DNA of 64,000 bases from Halocynthiibacter sp. SDUM655004 (GTDB taxonomy: Bacteria; Pseudomonadota; Alphaproteobacteria; Rhodobacterales; Rhodobacteraceae). Position 1 is the stretch's first letter, and each line of letters opens with the position of its first letter. The translations under genes and the position numbers were made by a program. The stretch lies in the NCBI RefSeq assembly GCF_026015885.1, contig NZ_JAPDUG010000003.1, positions 1-64,000 on the forward strand, given 5' to 3'. This document shows, piece by piece, positions 8,322 through 17,757 of the stretch. A model generated the notes under the pieces. The model had not been told where the DNA came from and did not search any database. It saw only the letters and a list, made by a program, of their open reading frames with translations.

Positions 8322-9361
8322 GCCCAGTTTCCCTTCGACATGAGGCCAAGAATTTCGAGCTGTCGCCAGTTTATGTATTTCTCACTCCAATCGGTCCAAA
8401 GGTTTGGCGTTTGAATGGAGCCCTCTGCATAAGACCGGTATTCGACACTGTTTGAAAAGTGTTCTTTGCGAACCAGCTCCTCCTTGGCCTTCTGCTCAAA
8501 GTTATCAAGGAACTTCGCATGCATGAGGCATCCGCTTGTCTTTTCTCCGCCCCAACTTTCGTAAACTAGGTTTAAACCACGCGGCAAAAGCATGTGTGTG
8601 CTTGAGCAATAAACGTAACCGCGCTTCCATTTCACCAGAGGAATCTTGTTCAGCGCGGGCGCATTCTCCGGCTCGTCAGGGAAAAAGTAGCGTGCACGCG
8701 GCCCGCCCTGAATCCAAAGATTTCCGAACCTTTGGTTCATCTTGTAAGTATAGTTGCCACTGTCAAACCAGTTCGCGATTTCGAATGGATCTTGCCCCGA
8801 ACGATACGGCACAGCATCAAGAGGCCCTTTCGGATACATATCAAGCTGCATCGCCGAGAAGCTCCTGATCGACGAAGTATCAAGCCAATCGGTCAACGCA
8901 CCAAGCCCGCGCGTATCGCAGAACGGATAAACCAGAAACTCGTCAACATCGACAGTCACACACCAATGGTTACGCCCATATCGAAACAGCAGATAATTTA
9001 GCCAATCCGCGCCATATTGCGCCCGCTTATAGCTTTTGGGTGTTCTCCAGAGCGATACATCCGGTTGTTCGGCAAGGTACTCACGGCTTCCATCATTGCT
9101 GTCATTATCGACAATCAGAAAATGATTTACGCCCAGCTTCCGATAGTACTGGAGGAAATATTCAAGCCGGACTTTCTCGTTCCGCAAGGTTGCAAAGCAT
9201 AGAATGTCAGTCGCCTTCAGCGCCTCTGTACGATTAGCAACAGGCTTTAACTCAAAGCTTTTTCGAAGCGCCCGAGCCCTAAGGCGGCGGCGCTTGGCAC
9301 CCATCACATATGATCCGGCAATCCCCAATTCATGCCCTTTGCGTCTTGGTTTCCTCGACAC
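8318..9361 (-). CDS. GT2-like glycosyltransferase, paralogue A
   Basis: This 347-residue protein resembles the family-2-like glycosyltransferases that begin with a nucleotide-sugar fold: FATLRNEKVRLEYFL near 55-70, HFLIVDNDSNDGS near 80-92, and the metal-binding motif VTVDVDEFL near 134-142. It shares length and most motifs with the neighbouring gene at 9485-10513. The N-terminus is strongly basic (KRRRLRARALRK). The GTG at 9361 has a poor ribosome binding site; an in-frame ATG at 9304 (MGAKRRR) is a reasonable alternative start and would still leave the catalytic domain complete. Sugar donor and acceptor cannot be told from sequence. Confidence 0.82.
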   Translation of the reverse strand: MSRKPRRKGHELGIAGSYVMGAKRRRLRARALRKSFELKPVANRTEALKATDILCFATLRNEKVRLEYFLQYYRKLGVNHFLIVDNDSNDGSREYLAEQPDVSLWRTPKSYKRAQYGADWLNYLLFRYGRNHWCVTVDVDEFLVYPFCDTRGLGALTDWLDTSSIRSFSAMQLDMYPKGPLDAVPYRSGQDPFEIANWFDSGNYTYKMNQRFGNLWIQGGPRARYFFPDEPENAPALNKIPLVKWKRGYVYCSSTHMLLPRGLNLVYESWGGEKTSGCLMHAKFLDNFEQKAKEELVRKEHFSNSVEYRSYAEGSIQTPNLWTDWSEKYINWRQLEILGLMSKGNWA

Positions 9362-9484
9362 CTAAACGTCATGTCTTAACATGGAATTAGGCTCAACCCA
9401 TCATTCTGCGCGCCAATTGAATAGCCCGCTTTTCTTACAGTAGTCCGCTCAAAGATATTGGTAAACAGAGGAAGTTACGGTGCG

Positions 9485-10513
9485 TTAGTCCCAATCTCCG
9501 CGTGACAGAAGCCCGAGGTTCTCTAGTTGCTCCCAACCCTCATACTTAACCGAGGTCTCGCACCACAGATCTGGATTCTCGGCGAGGGCATCATAGTACC
9601 GTTCGTAGAGCACGCTGTTGGCAAAGTGCTCTTTGCGATGCTTCTCCTCAACCGATTTACGGGTAATTTCAGGTAGAAATTTCGTGTGGAGCAGCGCGCC
9701 GCTTGGGGGCGTATTTCCGTTATGGTCGTAGACCCGGTTCAAACGTTTTGGCAACATCGAATGGGTTGAATTGACAAAGGCAAACCTCCGGCTCCACTTG
9801 ACCAGCGGGATTTTGTTCAAAGTCGGCGAGCGGCGCAGCTCATCAGCAAAGAACACTCGCTCTCGTACGCCGCCCTGAATCCAATAATTCTCCATCGGCA
9901 TTTGTTTTTGGTATCGGATGTTGTCTCCGTCATACCACTTTAGAATACTCAACGGATCGTCTCCGCTTTGAAAGGTTTGATCGCTCACCGGCCCTTTGGG
10001 GTAAAGATCAATCATCACCGCTCCAAAAGACCGGCGAGCTGTGGATTCCAAATGGTTAGTAAGGTCTCTAAGACTTCGGCTTTCGTTATGCGGGAACACC
10101 AAAAGTTCATCGGCATCAAGCGTCAAGGTCCAATGGCCATGACCGTATTTCCACAAAAGCCACATTACCCAATCCACGCCGTAACGCGATCTCTTGTAGC
10201 TCGCACTAGTCGTCCACAGCGAAACGTCAGGCTGATCGGCGAGAAACGCGCGGCTGCCGTCGTCACTCCCATTATCAACAAACAGGAAATGCCGTATGCC
10301 CAGCGCGCGATAATACGAAAGGAAATGCGGCAATCGACCTATCTCATTTCGGATCGTACCAAAGACGAGGATTTCATCGCGCTTTATCTGGGCAGTTCGA
10401 TCGACCACGGCCTGAAGCTCGCGTCGCTTCCATAGGGCGCGAACAATAAATTTTTGGCGCTTGAGGCGCAGACGAAGCGCGGTGCGTAGGGTGTTAATCA
10501 AGCCCTTAGACAC
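9485..10513 (-). CDS. GT2-like glycosyltransferase, paralogue B
   Basis: The 342-residue product is a paralogue of the adjacent gene, with FGTIRNEIGRLPHFLSYYR near 50-68, FLFVDNGSDDGS, and the DxD-type motif LTLDADELL near 130-138. Both proteins share MYPKGP/LYPKGP and LNKIPLVKW segments and the ending ENLGLLSRGDW / EILGLMSKGNW. Tandem duplication followed by divergence is likely, suggesting two successive sugar additions. It starts with GTG behind a G-rich stretch and lies 10 bases after galE on the same strand, so it is probably co-transcribed with galU and galE. Confidence 0.82.
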   Translation of the reverse strand: MSKGLINTLRTALRLRLKRQKFIVRALWKRRELQAVVDRTAQIKRDEILVFGTIRNEIGRLPHFLSYYRALGIRHFLFVDNGSDDGSRAFLADQPDVSLWTTSASYKRSRYGVDWVMWLLWKYGHGHWTLTLDADELLVFPHNESRSLRDLTNHLESTARRSFGAVMIDLYPKGPVSDQTFQSGDDPLSILKWYDGDNIRYQKQMPMENYWIQGGVRERVFFADELRRSPTLNKIPLVKWSRRFAFVNSTHSMLPKRLNRVYDHNGNTPPSGALLHTKFLPEITRKSVEEKHRKEHFANSVLYERYYDALAENPDLWCETSVKYEGWEQLENLGLLSRGDWD

Positions 10514-10523
10514 CCCACCCCAC

Positions 10524-11507
10524 CTATTTCTCGTAGGAACCGTTCTGATGCCAGCGCCACGCGTCCGCGATCATGGTTTCCAATGTGGAACGCGTTGGTT
10601 TCCAGCCCAGTTCTTTTTCTGCGCGAACACTTCCAGACACGAGCTTTGTACAATCACCAGCGCGTCGCGGACCTTCGTTATAAGGAACCTCGCGATTGGT
10701 TACAGAACGAGAATGCGAAATCACTTCGCGGACGGAAAACCCCTTCCCGGTCCCAAGATTAAACACGCGGCTCGGTTTGCCGTCCTGAAGCCATTTCAAC
10801 CCCAAGACATGTGCATCAACCAGATCGCAAACATGCACATAGTCTCTGATGCAGGTTCCGTCCGGCGTATCGTAATCCGTACCGAATACAGTTAGGGCGG
10901 CGCGCTTACCATCAATTGCATCAAGCATGAGCGGGATCAGATGGGTCTCTGGCTGATGAAACTCACCAACTTCACCATCGGGGTCCGCACCCGCGACATT
11001 GAAATAGCGAAAGATAACGTGGTTCAGCCCGTGGCTTTCGCGGAAGTTCTCAAGAATATCCTCAATCGCGCGTTTGCTTGCACCATAGGCATTGATTGGC
11101 GTTTGTGGACACATCTCATCAAGCGTGACATTGTCGTGATCGCCATAGGTCGCGCAGGTCGAAGAAAACACGAAGTTCATGCATCCCGCCGCAACTGCGG
11201 CTTCGATCAACGACAAGCTGCCTGTGACGTTGTTGTGCCAGTATTTACCGGGGTCCGACATGCTCTCGCCAACCTGCGAAAGCGCCGCAAAATGCATTAC
11301 GGCAACTGGCTTATACTCCGCAAATACGGCATCCAGCTTTTCACGATCCGTAAGGTCGCCTTGTACCAGCGGACCGAATTTCACAGCATCAGCCCAGCCC
11401 GTGATCAGGCTGTCATATGTTACCGGATTAAAGCCGGCTTGCCGCAGCGCTTTACAGGCATGGGAGCCGATATAGCCCGCACCGCCGGTTACCAACACGT
11501 TCTGCAT
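10524..11507 (-). CDS. galE: UDP-glucose 4-epimerase
   Basis: This 327-residue extended short-chain dehydrogenase interconverts UDP-glucose and UDP-galactose. The NAD-binding motif is GGAGYIGSH (8-16); the catalytic Ser lies in FSSTCATYG and the Tyr/Lys pair in NAYGASK. GTCIRDYVHVCDL and NLGTGKGFSV are GalE signatures. Length is typical. It lies 11 bases downstream of galU and 10 bases upstream of a glycosyltransferase, so it probably supplies UDP-galactose (or UDP-GalNAc) for the adjacent transferases. Confidence 0.95.
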   Translation of the reverse strand: MQNVLVTGGAGYIGSHACKALRQAGFNPVTYDSLITGWADAVKFGPLVQGDLTDREKLDAVFAEYKPVAVMHFAALSQVGESMSDPGKYWHNNVTGSLSLIEAAVAAGCMNFVFSSTCATYGDHDNVTLDEMCPQTPINAYGASKRAIEDILENFRESHGLNHVIFRYFNVAGADPDGEVGEFHQPETHLIPLMLDAIDGKRAALTVFGTDYDTPDGTCIRDYVHVCDLVDAHVLGLKWLQDGKPSRVFNLGTGKGFSVREVISHSRSVTNREVPYNEGPRRAGDCTKLVSGSVRAEKELGWKPTRSTLETMIADAWRWHQNGSYEK

Positions 11508-11518
11508 GTGCTTAACCC

Positions 11519-12412
11519 TTATTCAGCCGCATTCCGCTGGGCGACAACATCATTCAGGTAGCTTTCAAACTCACCGCGAAGCTCATCACGCGCAAGCGCG
11601 AAAGCTACTGTTGCCTGAAGGAAGCCCGCCTTAGAGCCACAATCATACCGCTCGCCCTCGAACCGAAGTCCATTTACAGGGCGGCCATGCTTGATCTCTT
11701 CGGCAATAGCATCGGTTAGCTGCACTTCGCCACCTGCACCTTGCTTGGTCTTGTTAAGTGTCCGAAGGACATCAGGCGTAAGGATATATCGGCCAATCAC
11801 AGCCGTTGTGGAGGGTTCTTCGCCAAGCGGCGGTTTCTCGACCATACCCTTGACCGAAACTACATCGCCACCATCCTTTTCGATATCAAGGATACCATAG
11901 GAAGAGGCCCGCTCCTTGGGCACATCCATTGCAGCAACCATACAGCCGCCTGTTTCTTCATAGGCCTCGGTCATCTGCTGAAGGCAAGGTTTTTCACCTG
12001 CAATCACATCATCCGGCAAGATCACCGCGAAGGGTTCGTTCGCGATCAAACGACGCGCGCACCAAACCGCATGACCAAGCCCCATTGCCTTATGTTGACG
12101 AATATATGCAATCGCACCGGATTCCATATTGGTCGACTTTAGAACATCAAGGAGCGCCTTCTTGTCTTTCTTCCGTAGCTCATTTTCGAGCTGCGGCGCA
12201 TGGTCGAAATAGTCCTCAAGCGCACCTTTGCCGCGCGACGTGACAAAAATGAATTCCTTGATCCCAGCAGCGCGCGCCTCATCAATGGCATATTGAATGA
12301 GAGGCCGGTCAACCAAGGTCATAATCTCTTTGGGAACAGATTTCGTCGCAGGCAAAAAACGCGTTCCCAGTCCAGCAACTGGAAACACGGCTTTGGTGAC
12401 TTTACGCTTCAT
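11519..12412 (-). CDS. galU: UTP-glucose-1-phosphate uridylyltransferase
   Basis: The 297-residue enzyme makes UDP-glucose from UTP and glucose-1-phosphate. Visible family motifs are FPVAGLGTRFLPATKS near the N-terminus (nucleotide loop), KEIMTLVDRPLIQYA, FAVILPDDVI and GMVEKP. The ATG at 12412, eight bases after GGAAG, is preferred to a TTG five codons upstream. It is the first gene of a minus-strand run galU-galE-glycosyltransferase, with 10-11 base gaps. The non-coding stretch 12413-12546 upstream presumably holds its promoter. Confidence 0.95.
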   Translation of the reverse strand: MKRKVTKAVFPVAGLGTRFLPATKSVPKEIMTLVDRPLIQYAIDEARAAGIKEFIFVTSRGKGALEDYFDHAPQLENELRKKDKKALLDVLKSTNMESGAIAYIRQHKAMGLGHAVWCARRLIANEPFAVILPDDVIAGEKPCLQQMTEAYEETGGCMVAAMDVPKERASSYGILDIEKDGGDVVSVKGMVEKPPLGEEPSTTAVIGRYILTPDVLRTLNKTKQGAGGEVQLTDAIAEEIKHGRPVNGLRFEGERYDCGSKAGFLQATVAFALARDELRGEFESYLNDVVAQRNAAE

Positions 12413-12546
12413 AATATACACTTCCAAATTAGTTTAGGTCTTGGGCCGTACTGCACAGACCAGACTACAATGTGGGATTTAAAAAAGATACGATTTACAG
12501 AGAAAATGGCTGACTGCGCGCGGTTGTCTCCAGAAAGAGTTGGAAC

Positions 12547-13344
12547 TTAGGCTTTCTGCAGCTCAACGCCCGGTGCATAGGCAATAAAGAAAGGGTTCGC
12601 ATACTCCGGCTTTCCGTAAGTCAACGGCGTATGGTCATCGAACCGCACAACCTGGCCGCCCGCACCATTCAGAACAGCATGACCAGCAGCGGTGTCCCAC
12701 TCCATTGTGCGCCCGACACGTGGATAGATGTCAGCCTCACCGGTCGCCACAAGACAGAACTTGAGCGAGGACCCCGCACTCCGGCTATCTTTGATTGCGT
12801 ATTTGTTGATGTAATCTTCTGTGGCTTGATCGCGATGCGATTTGGAGGCCACGATCATCAGCGCAGTGTTATCCGGTGTGGACACCGAAATAGGAGAGAC
12901 TGGCCCGATTGCTTCCTTGTCAAATGCACCGGTCTCCTCAACGGTTTGTCCATCTGCTTGGGTATAGAACAAACGGTTTTTAGCGGGCGCATAGACCACA
13001 CCACGAATAGGAACCCCATCGACAACATAAGCAATGTTCACGGTGAAATCACCGCGACGATGAATGAACTCTTTAGTGCCATCCAGCGGATCAACAATAA
13101 TGAAAGTGTCCGACTTCTCGCTATGCGAGGCTGATTGCTCCTCTGTGATGAGGGTCACATCCGGAAAAGCTTCCCGAATGCCAGCCGAAATGATCGCATC
13201 CGCGGCCTCGTCAGCAGCGGTTACGGGGCTGTCATCGGATTTGGTTTTCACGTCGAAATCATCTGAATTGTAGATTTCCATGATCTTGTCACCCGCCTCA
13301 AGCGCTAGGCGGCGAAACACATGTGTGAGTTGGTCAAAGTTCAA
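12547..13344 (-). CDS. cysQ: 3'(2'),5'-bisphosphate nucleotidase (PAP phosphatase)
   Basis: This 265-residue member of the inositol monophosphatase superfamily hydrolyses 3'-phosphoadenosine 5'-phosphate (PAP), the by-product of PAPS-dependent sulfotransferases and PAPS reductase. Metal-binding signatures are ITEEQ near residue 67, VDPLDGTKEF near 84-93 and MEWDTAAGHAV near 213-223. Start is TTG at 13344, seven bases after a perfect AGGAG. Its position beside a sulfotransferase/glycosyltransferase group fits removal of PAP during glycan sulfation, though cysQ is also a general sulfur-assimilation gene. Confidence 0.92.
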   Translation of the reverse strand: MNFDQLTHVFRRLALEAGDKIMEIYNSDDFDVKTKSDDSPVTAADEAADAIISAGIREAFPDVTLITEEQSASHSEKSDTFIIVDPLDGTKEFIHRRGDFTVNIAYVVDGVPIRGVVYAPAKNRLFYTQADGQTVEETGAFDKEAIGPVSPISVSTPDNTALMIVASKSHRDQATEDYINKYAIKDSRSAGSSLKFCLVATGEADIYPRVGRTMEWDTAAGHAVLNGAGGQVVRFDDHTPLTYGKPEYANPFFIAYAPGVELQKA

Positions 13345-13472
13345 AGCAATGCTCCTGATTAGGAAAACCGAGTGGTCACTTGTTTATAAAAAGTCGCCCC
13401 CTTATGCTCATTTGATAAGGAAACAGCAAGAATTCCTTGTAAAACTTCAGGAACTATACGTTTCAGGTCACA

Positions 13473-14297
13473 ATGTTTCAGGCACCAAGAAAAAAGAAAA
13501 ACGGATTTCAGGTCGCTTTCGGCATTCTGGAGCTGATCTACCATGCGACTGTCAGAGAGGTTCGCAAAAGTCACGGCAACGCCATAATCGGGCTGCTGCT
13601 GAACCTTGCCCAGACCCTCGTACTGGTCGGGGTTTTCTTTGTTATGTTCTCGTTGCTTGGGTTGCGCGGTTCCTCAATTCGCGGGGATTTCCTGCTCTAT
13701 CTGCTGTCCGGCATTTTCCTGTTTATGACGCACGTCAAAACCGTGGGCTCTGTTGTCGGCTCTGATGGTCCGACCTCTGCGATGATGAAACACGGACCGA
13801 TGAACACCATCATTGCGATTGCATCCTCTGCGCTCGCCGCGCTCTATATTCAGGTGCTATCGGTTCTGGTTGTTCTGTTTGTCTACTACGCCGCGTTTAC
13901 ACCTTTCACGATCTACAACCCCGCCGGCGCCTTCGCGATGCTTCTGCTCTCCTGGGCATATGGCATTGCCGTCGGCATGGTGTTTCTGGCACTCAAACCT
14001 TGGTTTCCGAATTTCGTCGGAATCGCGACAACCGTTTATCAGCGCGCAAACATGATCGCCTCGGGCAAAATGTTCGTCGCGAAAACGCTACCAAGCTGGA
14101 TGCTGCCGTTTTTCGATTGGAACCCGCTCTTTCATTGTATCGACCAATCCCGCGGGTTCACCTTTATCAATTACACCGCAACGGTCACGTCTATCTCCTA
14201 TCCAGTGACGGTCACGCTCGTAATGATGATGATTGGGTTGATGGGCGAGTTCTATACACGGAAACATGCATCCCTTAGCTGGAGTGCGGGCCGATAA
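13473..14297 (+). CDS. KpsM-like polysaccharide export ABC permease
   Basis: The 274-residue protein has six predicted membrane helices, with a basic N-terminal cytoplasmic stretch (QAPRKKKNG), and resembles the ABC-2 permeases that export capsule or O-antigen glycans (KpsM/Wzm type). No partner ATPase lies on either side: the next gene upstream is cysQ on the other strand and downstream is dnaK. The ATPase must be elsewhere if the transporter is functional. The C-terminal helix is followed by a short tail (FYTRKHASLSW). Its position at the edge of the glycan genes makes it a candidate exporter; substrate unproven. Confidence 0.82.
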   Translation: MFQAPRKKKNGFQVAFGILELIYHATVREVRKSHGNAIIGLLLNLAQTLVLVGVFFVMFSLLGLRGSSIRGDFLLYLLSGIFLFMTHVKTVGSVVGSDGPTSAMMKHGPMNTIIAIASSALAALYIQVLSVLVVLFVYYAAFTPFTIYNPAGAFAMLLLSWAYGIAVGMVFLALKPWFPNFVGIATTVYQRANMIASGKMFVAKTLPSWMLPFFDWNPLFHCIDQSRGFTFINYTATVTSISYPVTVTLVMMMIGLMGEFYTRKHASLSWSAGR

Positions 14298-14449
14298 ACG
14301 CGTTTCCGAATGCAAGCGACAATTGCCTTATCCCGCCCGAAATGACTCAAAAACAAAGGATTCCACGCCGTTAGCCGGTATTGTCGCCTATTCGTAAGAT
14401 TTGACTCAGTTTTTTTGCATCATATTGCCAAAAACCCGCCCCCGAACCG

Positions 14450-14478
14450 CTTGCAGGTGTGAATTGCGCCCCCTATAT
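14450..14478 (+). promoter_or_regulatory. Heat-shock (RpoH-type) promoter of dnaK
   Basis: CTTG at 14450-14453 is followed after 18 bases by CCTATAT at 14472-14478. This matches the alphaproteobacterial sigma-32 pattern CTTG-N17/18-CYTATNT, about 110 bases upstream of the dnaK ATG. No CIRCE inverted repeat is visible in the leader, so dnaK here appears RpoH-controlled rather than HrcA-controlled. Confidence 0.78.
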
Positions 14479-14587
14479 ACCGCTTGAAGCTGGAACGGGA
14501 TCTCCCCGTATCCATTAACAGTCCGGAGCCGAGATGCCTTGCATGGGTCCGCGCTCCTAAACATCGCCTAATAAAGGGGTACTGAAT

Positions 14588-16507
14588 ATGGCAAAAGTCA
14601 TTGGCATTGACCTTGGAACTACAAACTCTTGCGTCGCCATTATGGATGGGTCGCAGCCACGCGTTATCGAAAACGCTGAAGGCGCACGCACAACGCCTTC
14701 GATCGTCGCATTCGCAGACGATGAACGCCTCGTTGGCCAGCCTGCTAAACGTCAGGCCGTTACCAACCCGGAAAACACAATCTTTGGCGTAAAGCGCCTT
14801 ATCGGTCGTCGCGCAGACGACTCCCATCTGGCAAAAGACAAAGCGAACCTGCCCTTCGACGTGATCGATGGCGGCAACGGCGACGCTTGGGTAAAAGTCC
14901 ACGGCGAGAAATATTCGCCAAGCCAGATTTCCGCATTCATCCTGCAAAAGATGAAAGAGACCGCCGAGTCCTATCTTGGTGAAGACGTAACTCAGGCCGT
15001 TATCACGGTACCTGCATACTTCAACGACGCTCAGCGTCAGGCAACTAAAGATGCCGGTAAAATCGCTGGCCTCGAAGTGCTGCGGATCATCAACGAGCCG
15101 ACAGCCGCCGCGCTGGCCTATGGTCTCGACAAGAAAGACACACAGACAATCGCTGTTTATGACCTCGGTGGTGGTACATTCGACGTAACCATCCTCGAAA
15201 TCGACGACGGCCTCTTTGAAGTTAAATCCACCAACGGTGACACATTCCTCGGTGGTGAAGACTTCGACATGCGCATCGTTGACTATCTTGCTGGCGAATT
15301 CAAAAAAGAGAACGGCGTTGATCTGACCAAAGACAAAATGGCTCTCCAGCGTCTGAAAGAAGCTGCCGAGAAAGCCAAGATCGAACTGTCGTCTTCGACA
15401 CAAACTGAGATCAACCAGCCGTTCATCTCGATGGACCCGAAAGGCGGCCAGCCGCTGCACCTCGTGCTCAAACTGACACGTGCGAAGCTCGAAAGCCTTG
15501 TTGGCGATCTTATCAAGTCTTCGTTGAAGCCTTGTAAGGAAGCTCTCAAAGACGCCGGCCTTTCCACAGGTGACATCGACGAGATCGTTCTTGTTGGTGG
15601 TATGACCCGTATGCCGAAGGTGATCGAAGAGGTCAGCAAGTTCTTTGGTAAAGAGCCAAACAAAGGCGTGAACCCAGACGAAGTTGTGGCCATGGGTGCT
15701 GCAATTCAGGCCGGTGTTCTTCAGGGTGACGTGAAGGACGTTGTTCTTCTCGACGTTACGCCACTGTCTCTTGGTATCGAAACTCTTGGTGGTGTGTTCA
15801 CACGTCTTATCGACCGCAACACAACAATCCCAACCAAGAAATCGCAGATCTTCTCGACTGCCGAAGACAACCAGAACGCTGTGACTCTGCGGGTTTTCCA
15901 AGGTGAGCGCGAGATGGCTGCCGACAACAAGATCCTCGGCCAGTTCAACCTCGAAGATATCCCGCCCGCACCACGCGGCATGCCTCAGATCGAAGTGACC
16001 TTCGACATTGACGCAAACGGTATCGTTGAAGTTGGTGCCAAAGACAAAGGCACAGGCAAAGAGCAGAAAATCACCATTCAAGCTTCCGGTGGCCTGTCGG
16101 ATGACGACATCGAAGCAATGGTGAAAGACGCTGAAGAAAACGCCGATGCAGACAAAGAGCGTAAAGAGCTTATCGAAGCCAAGAACCAAGCCGAGAGCCT
16201 GATTCACAGCACCGAGAAAGCCCTTGAGGAGCACAAAGAGAAAGTTGACCCAACAACTGTTGAGGCCATCGAACTCGCAATCTCCGCGCTTCAGGAAAAC
16301 CTCGAGTCCGAGGACGCAAGCAAAATCAAAGCTGGCATCCAGAACGTGACAGAGGCGTCGATGAAACTTGGCGAAGCAATTTACAAAGCCTCTCAAGAGG
16401 AAGCTGGTGAAGAGCCCGCCGAAGTTGACGAACCGACTGCAAACGCCGCTGATGACGATATCGTCGATGCAGACTTCGAAGATCTGGACGATAGCAAACG
16501 CAACTAA
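14588..16507 (+). CDS. dnaK: Molecular chaperone DnaK (Hsp70)
   Basis: This 639-residue Hsp70 has the N-terminal ATPase domain starting [17 protein letters not shown], the phosphate-2 motif [16 protein letters not shown] near residues 190-206, and the adenosine motif [12 protein letters not shown] near 335. Its substrate-binding domain runs from about 390, and the acidic, variable lid ends in LDDSKRN. It folds nascent and heat-damaged proteins with DnaJ and GrpE, the latter at the right end of this window. It is preceded by a heat-shock promoter and followed by two hairpins before dnaJ. The opposite strand carries an almost gene-length open frame, a known feature of Hsp70 genes and not a real gene. 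Confidence 0.99.
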   Translation: MAKVIGIDLGTTNSCVAIMDGSQPRVIENAEGARTTPSIVAFADDERLVGQPAKRQAVTNPENTIFGVKRLIGRRADDSHLAKDKANLPFDVIDGGNGDAWVKVHGEKYSPSQISAFILQKMKETAESYLGEDVTQAVITVPAYFNDAQRQATKDAGKIAGLEVLRIINEPTAAALAYGLDKKDTQTIAVYDLGGGTFDVTILEIDDGLFEVKSTNGDTFLGGEDFDMRIVDYLAGEFKKENGVDLTKDKMALQRLKEAAEKAKIELSSSTQTEINQPFISMDPKGGQPLHLVLKLTRAKLESLVGDLIKSSLKPCKEALKDAGLSTGDIDEIVLVGGMTRMPKVIEEVSKFFGKEPNKGVNPDEVVAMGAAIQAGVLQGDVKDVVLLDVTPLSLGIETLGGVFTRLIDRNTTIPTKKSQIFSTAEDNQNAVTLRVFQGEREMAADNKILGQFNLEDIPPAPRGMPQIEVTFDIDANGIVEVGAKDKGTGKEQKITIQASGGLSDDDIEAMVKDAEENADADKERKELIEAKNQAESLIHSTEKALEEHKEKVDPTTVEAIELAISALQENLESEDASKIKAGIQNVTEASMKLGEAIYKASQEEAGEEPAEVDEPTANAADDDIVDADFEDLDDSKRN

Positions 16508-16508
16508 A

Positions 16509-16558
16509 TGAAAGCTGCATAGCTTTCAGCGACCGGCCCGCAAGTTGTCGGGCCGGTC
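16509..16558 (+). terminator. Two tandem hairpins between dnaK and dnaJ
   Basis: TGAAAGCT (16509-16516) pairs with AGCTTTCA (16521-16528) around a GCAT loop. Directly after, GACCGGCCCG (16531-16540) pairs perfectly with CGGGCCGGTC (16549-16558), followed by TTTGCG. The second hairpin is a strong GC stem with only a short T-run, so partial termination or protection of the dnaK mRNA 3' end is likely, lowering dnaJ relative to dnaK. Confidence 0.7.
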
Positions 16559-16581
16559 TTTGCGTTCCTAAGGGGTAACAC

Positions 16582-17733
16582 ATGTCAAAGCGTGATTATT
16601 ACGAAACTCTCGGTGTCTCGAAGGGCGCGTCCGCGGATGAGATCAAGAAAGGCTATCGCAAGAAAGCCAAAGAGTTGCACCCTGATCGCAACTCCGACAA
16701 TCCCAACGCAGAAGCGCAGTTCAAAGAAGCAAATGAAGCCTACGACGTTCTGAAAGACCCGGAAAAGAAAGCCGCCTACGACCGCTATGGTCACGCCGCT
16801 TTCGAAAACGGTATGGGCGGCGCCGGGCGCGGACACCATCCTGGTCAGGGCAATGGCGATTTCGCCAGCGCGTTCTCGGATGTGTTCGATGATCTCTTCG
16901 GCGATTTCATGGGCGGCCGTGCGGGCGGTCAGGCACGAAGCAGAGCACAACGTGGCTCTGATCTTCGCTACAACCTTCGCGTCTCCCTCGAAGAAGCCTT
17001 CTCTGGCCTCCAAAAGACAATCACCGTCCCAACATCCGTTGGTTGCGGCACCTGTAATGGTACAGGCGCAGAAGGCGGCGCGGAGCCTGTCACATGTCCA
17101 ACATGTTCGGGCATGGGTAAAGTGCGCGCACAGCAAGGATTCTTCACTGTCGAACGTACCTGTCCAACATGTTCTGGTGTTGGCCAAATGGTTAAGAACC
17201 CGTGTGCAGACTGTGGCGGTGCAGGACGTCTTGAGAAAGAACGTTCGTTGTCGGTCAACATCCCTGCGGGTGTTGAAACCGGTACACGCATCCGCCTCTC
17301 TGGTGAAGGCGAAGCCGGCCTACGCGGCGGACCATCCGGCGATCTTTATATCTTCATCGACGTTCAGGAGCACGCGCTCTTCGAACGTGACGGCGTCAAC
17401 CTTTACTGCCGCGTGCCGGTCAGCATGGTTTCCGCGTCGCTCGGTGGTGATATCGAGGTTCCAACAATCGACGGTGGCCGTAGCCGCGTGAAGATACCAT
17501 CGGGCAGCCAATCCGGCCGTCAGATGCGCTTGCGTGGTAAAGGTATGCCTTCTCTTCGCGGAAACCAATCGGGTGATATGTTCATCGAGCTCGCTGTCGA
17601 GACTCCGGTAAACCTCACCAGCCGCCAGAAAGAGCTTCTGCGGGAATTCGACGACATTGCCGTCGATAACAACCCACAGAACGACAGCTTCTTTAATAAG
17701 GTGAAAACCTTCTGGGACAGCATGAAAAGTTAA
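16582..17733 (+). CDS. dnaJ: Co-chaperone DnaJ (Hsp40)
   Basis: The 383-residue type-I DnaJ has a J domain (1-70) with the HPD tripeptide at about 34-36 that stimulates DnaK ATPase, then a Gly-rich linker (about 77-125). Next comes a zinc domain with four CxxCxGxG repeats ([32 protein letters not shown]) and a C-terminal substrate-binding region. It lies 74 bases after dnaK on the same strand, behind AAGGGG, with two hairpins in the gap. Its transcript probably ends at, or is attenuated by, the hairpin that overlaps the radC start. Confidence 0.98.
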   Translation: MSKRDYYETLGVSKGASADEIKKGYRKKAKELHPDRNSDNPNAEAQFKEANEAYDVLKDPEKKAAYDRYGHAAFENGMGGAGRGHHPGQGNGDFASAFSDVFDDLFGDFMGGRAGGQARSRAQRGSDLRYNLRVSLEEAFSGLQKTITVPTSVGCGTCNGTGAEGGAEPVTCPTCSGMGKVRAQQGFFTVERTCPTCSGVGQMVKNPCADCGGAGRLEKERSLSVNIPAGVETGTRIRLSGEGEAGLRGGPSGDLYIFIDVQEHALFERDGVNLYCRVPVSMVSASLGGDIEVPTIDGGRSRVKIPSGSQSGRQMRLRGKGMPSLRGNQSGDMFIELAVETPVNLTSRQKELLREFDDIAVDNNPQNDSFFNKVKTFWDSMKS

Positions 17734-17757
17734 CACAAGTTAACTAAAAATTTAGAG

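Noticed and set aside
14420-16396. 658-codon open frame opposite dnaK
   Set aside because: Long antisense frames opposite Hsp70 genes are a known by-product of codon bias; the predicted protein is Cys/His/Phe-rich with no family match, and dnaK on the other strand is unambiguous.
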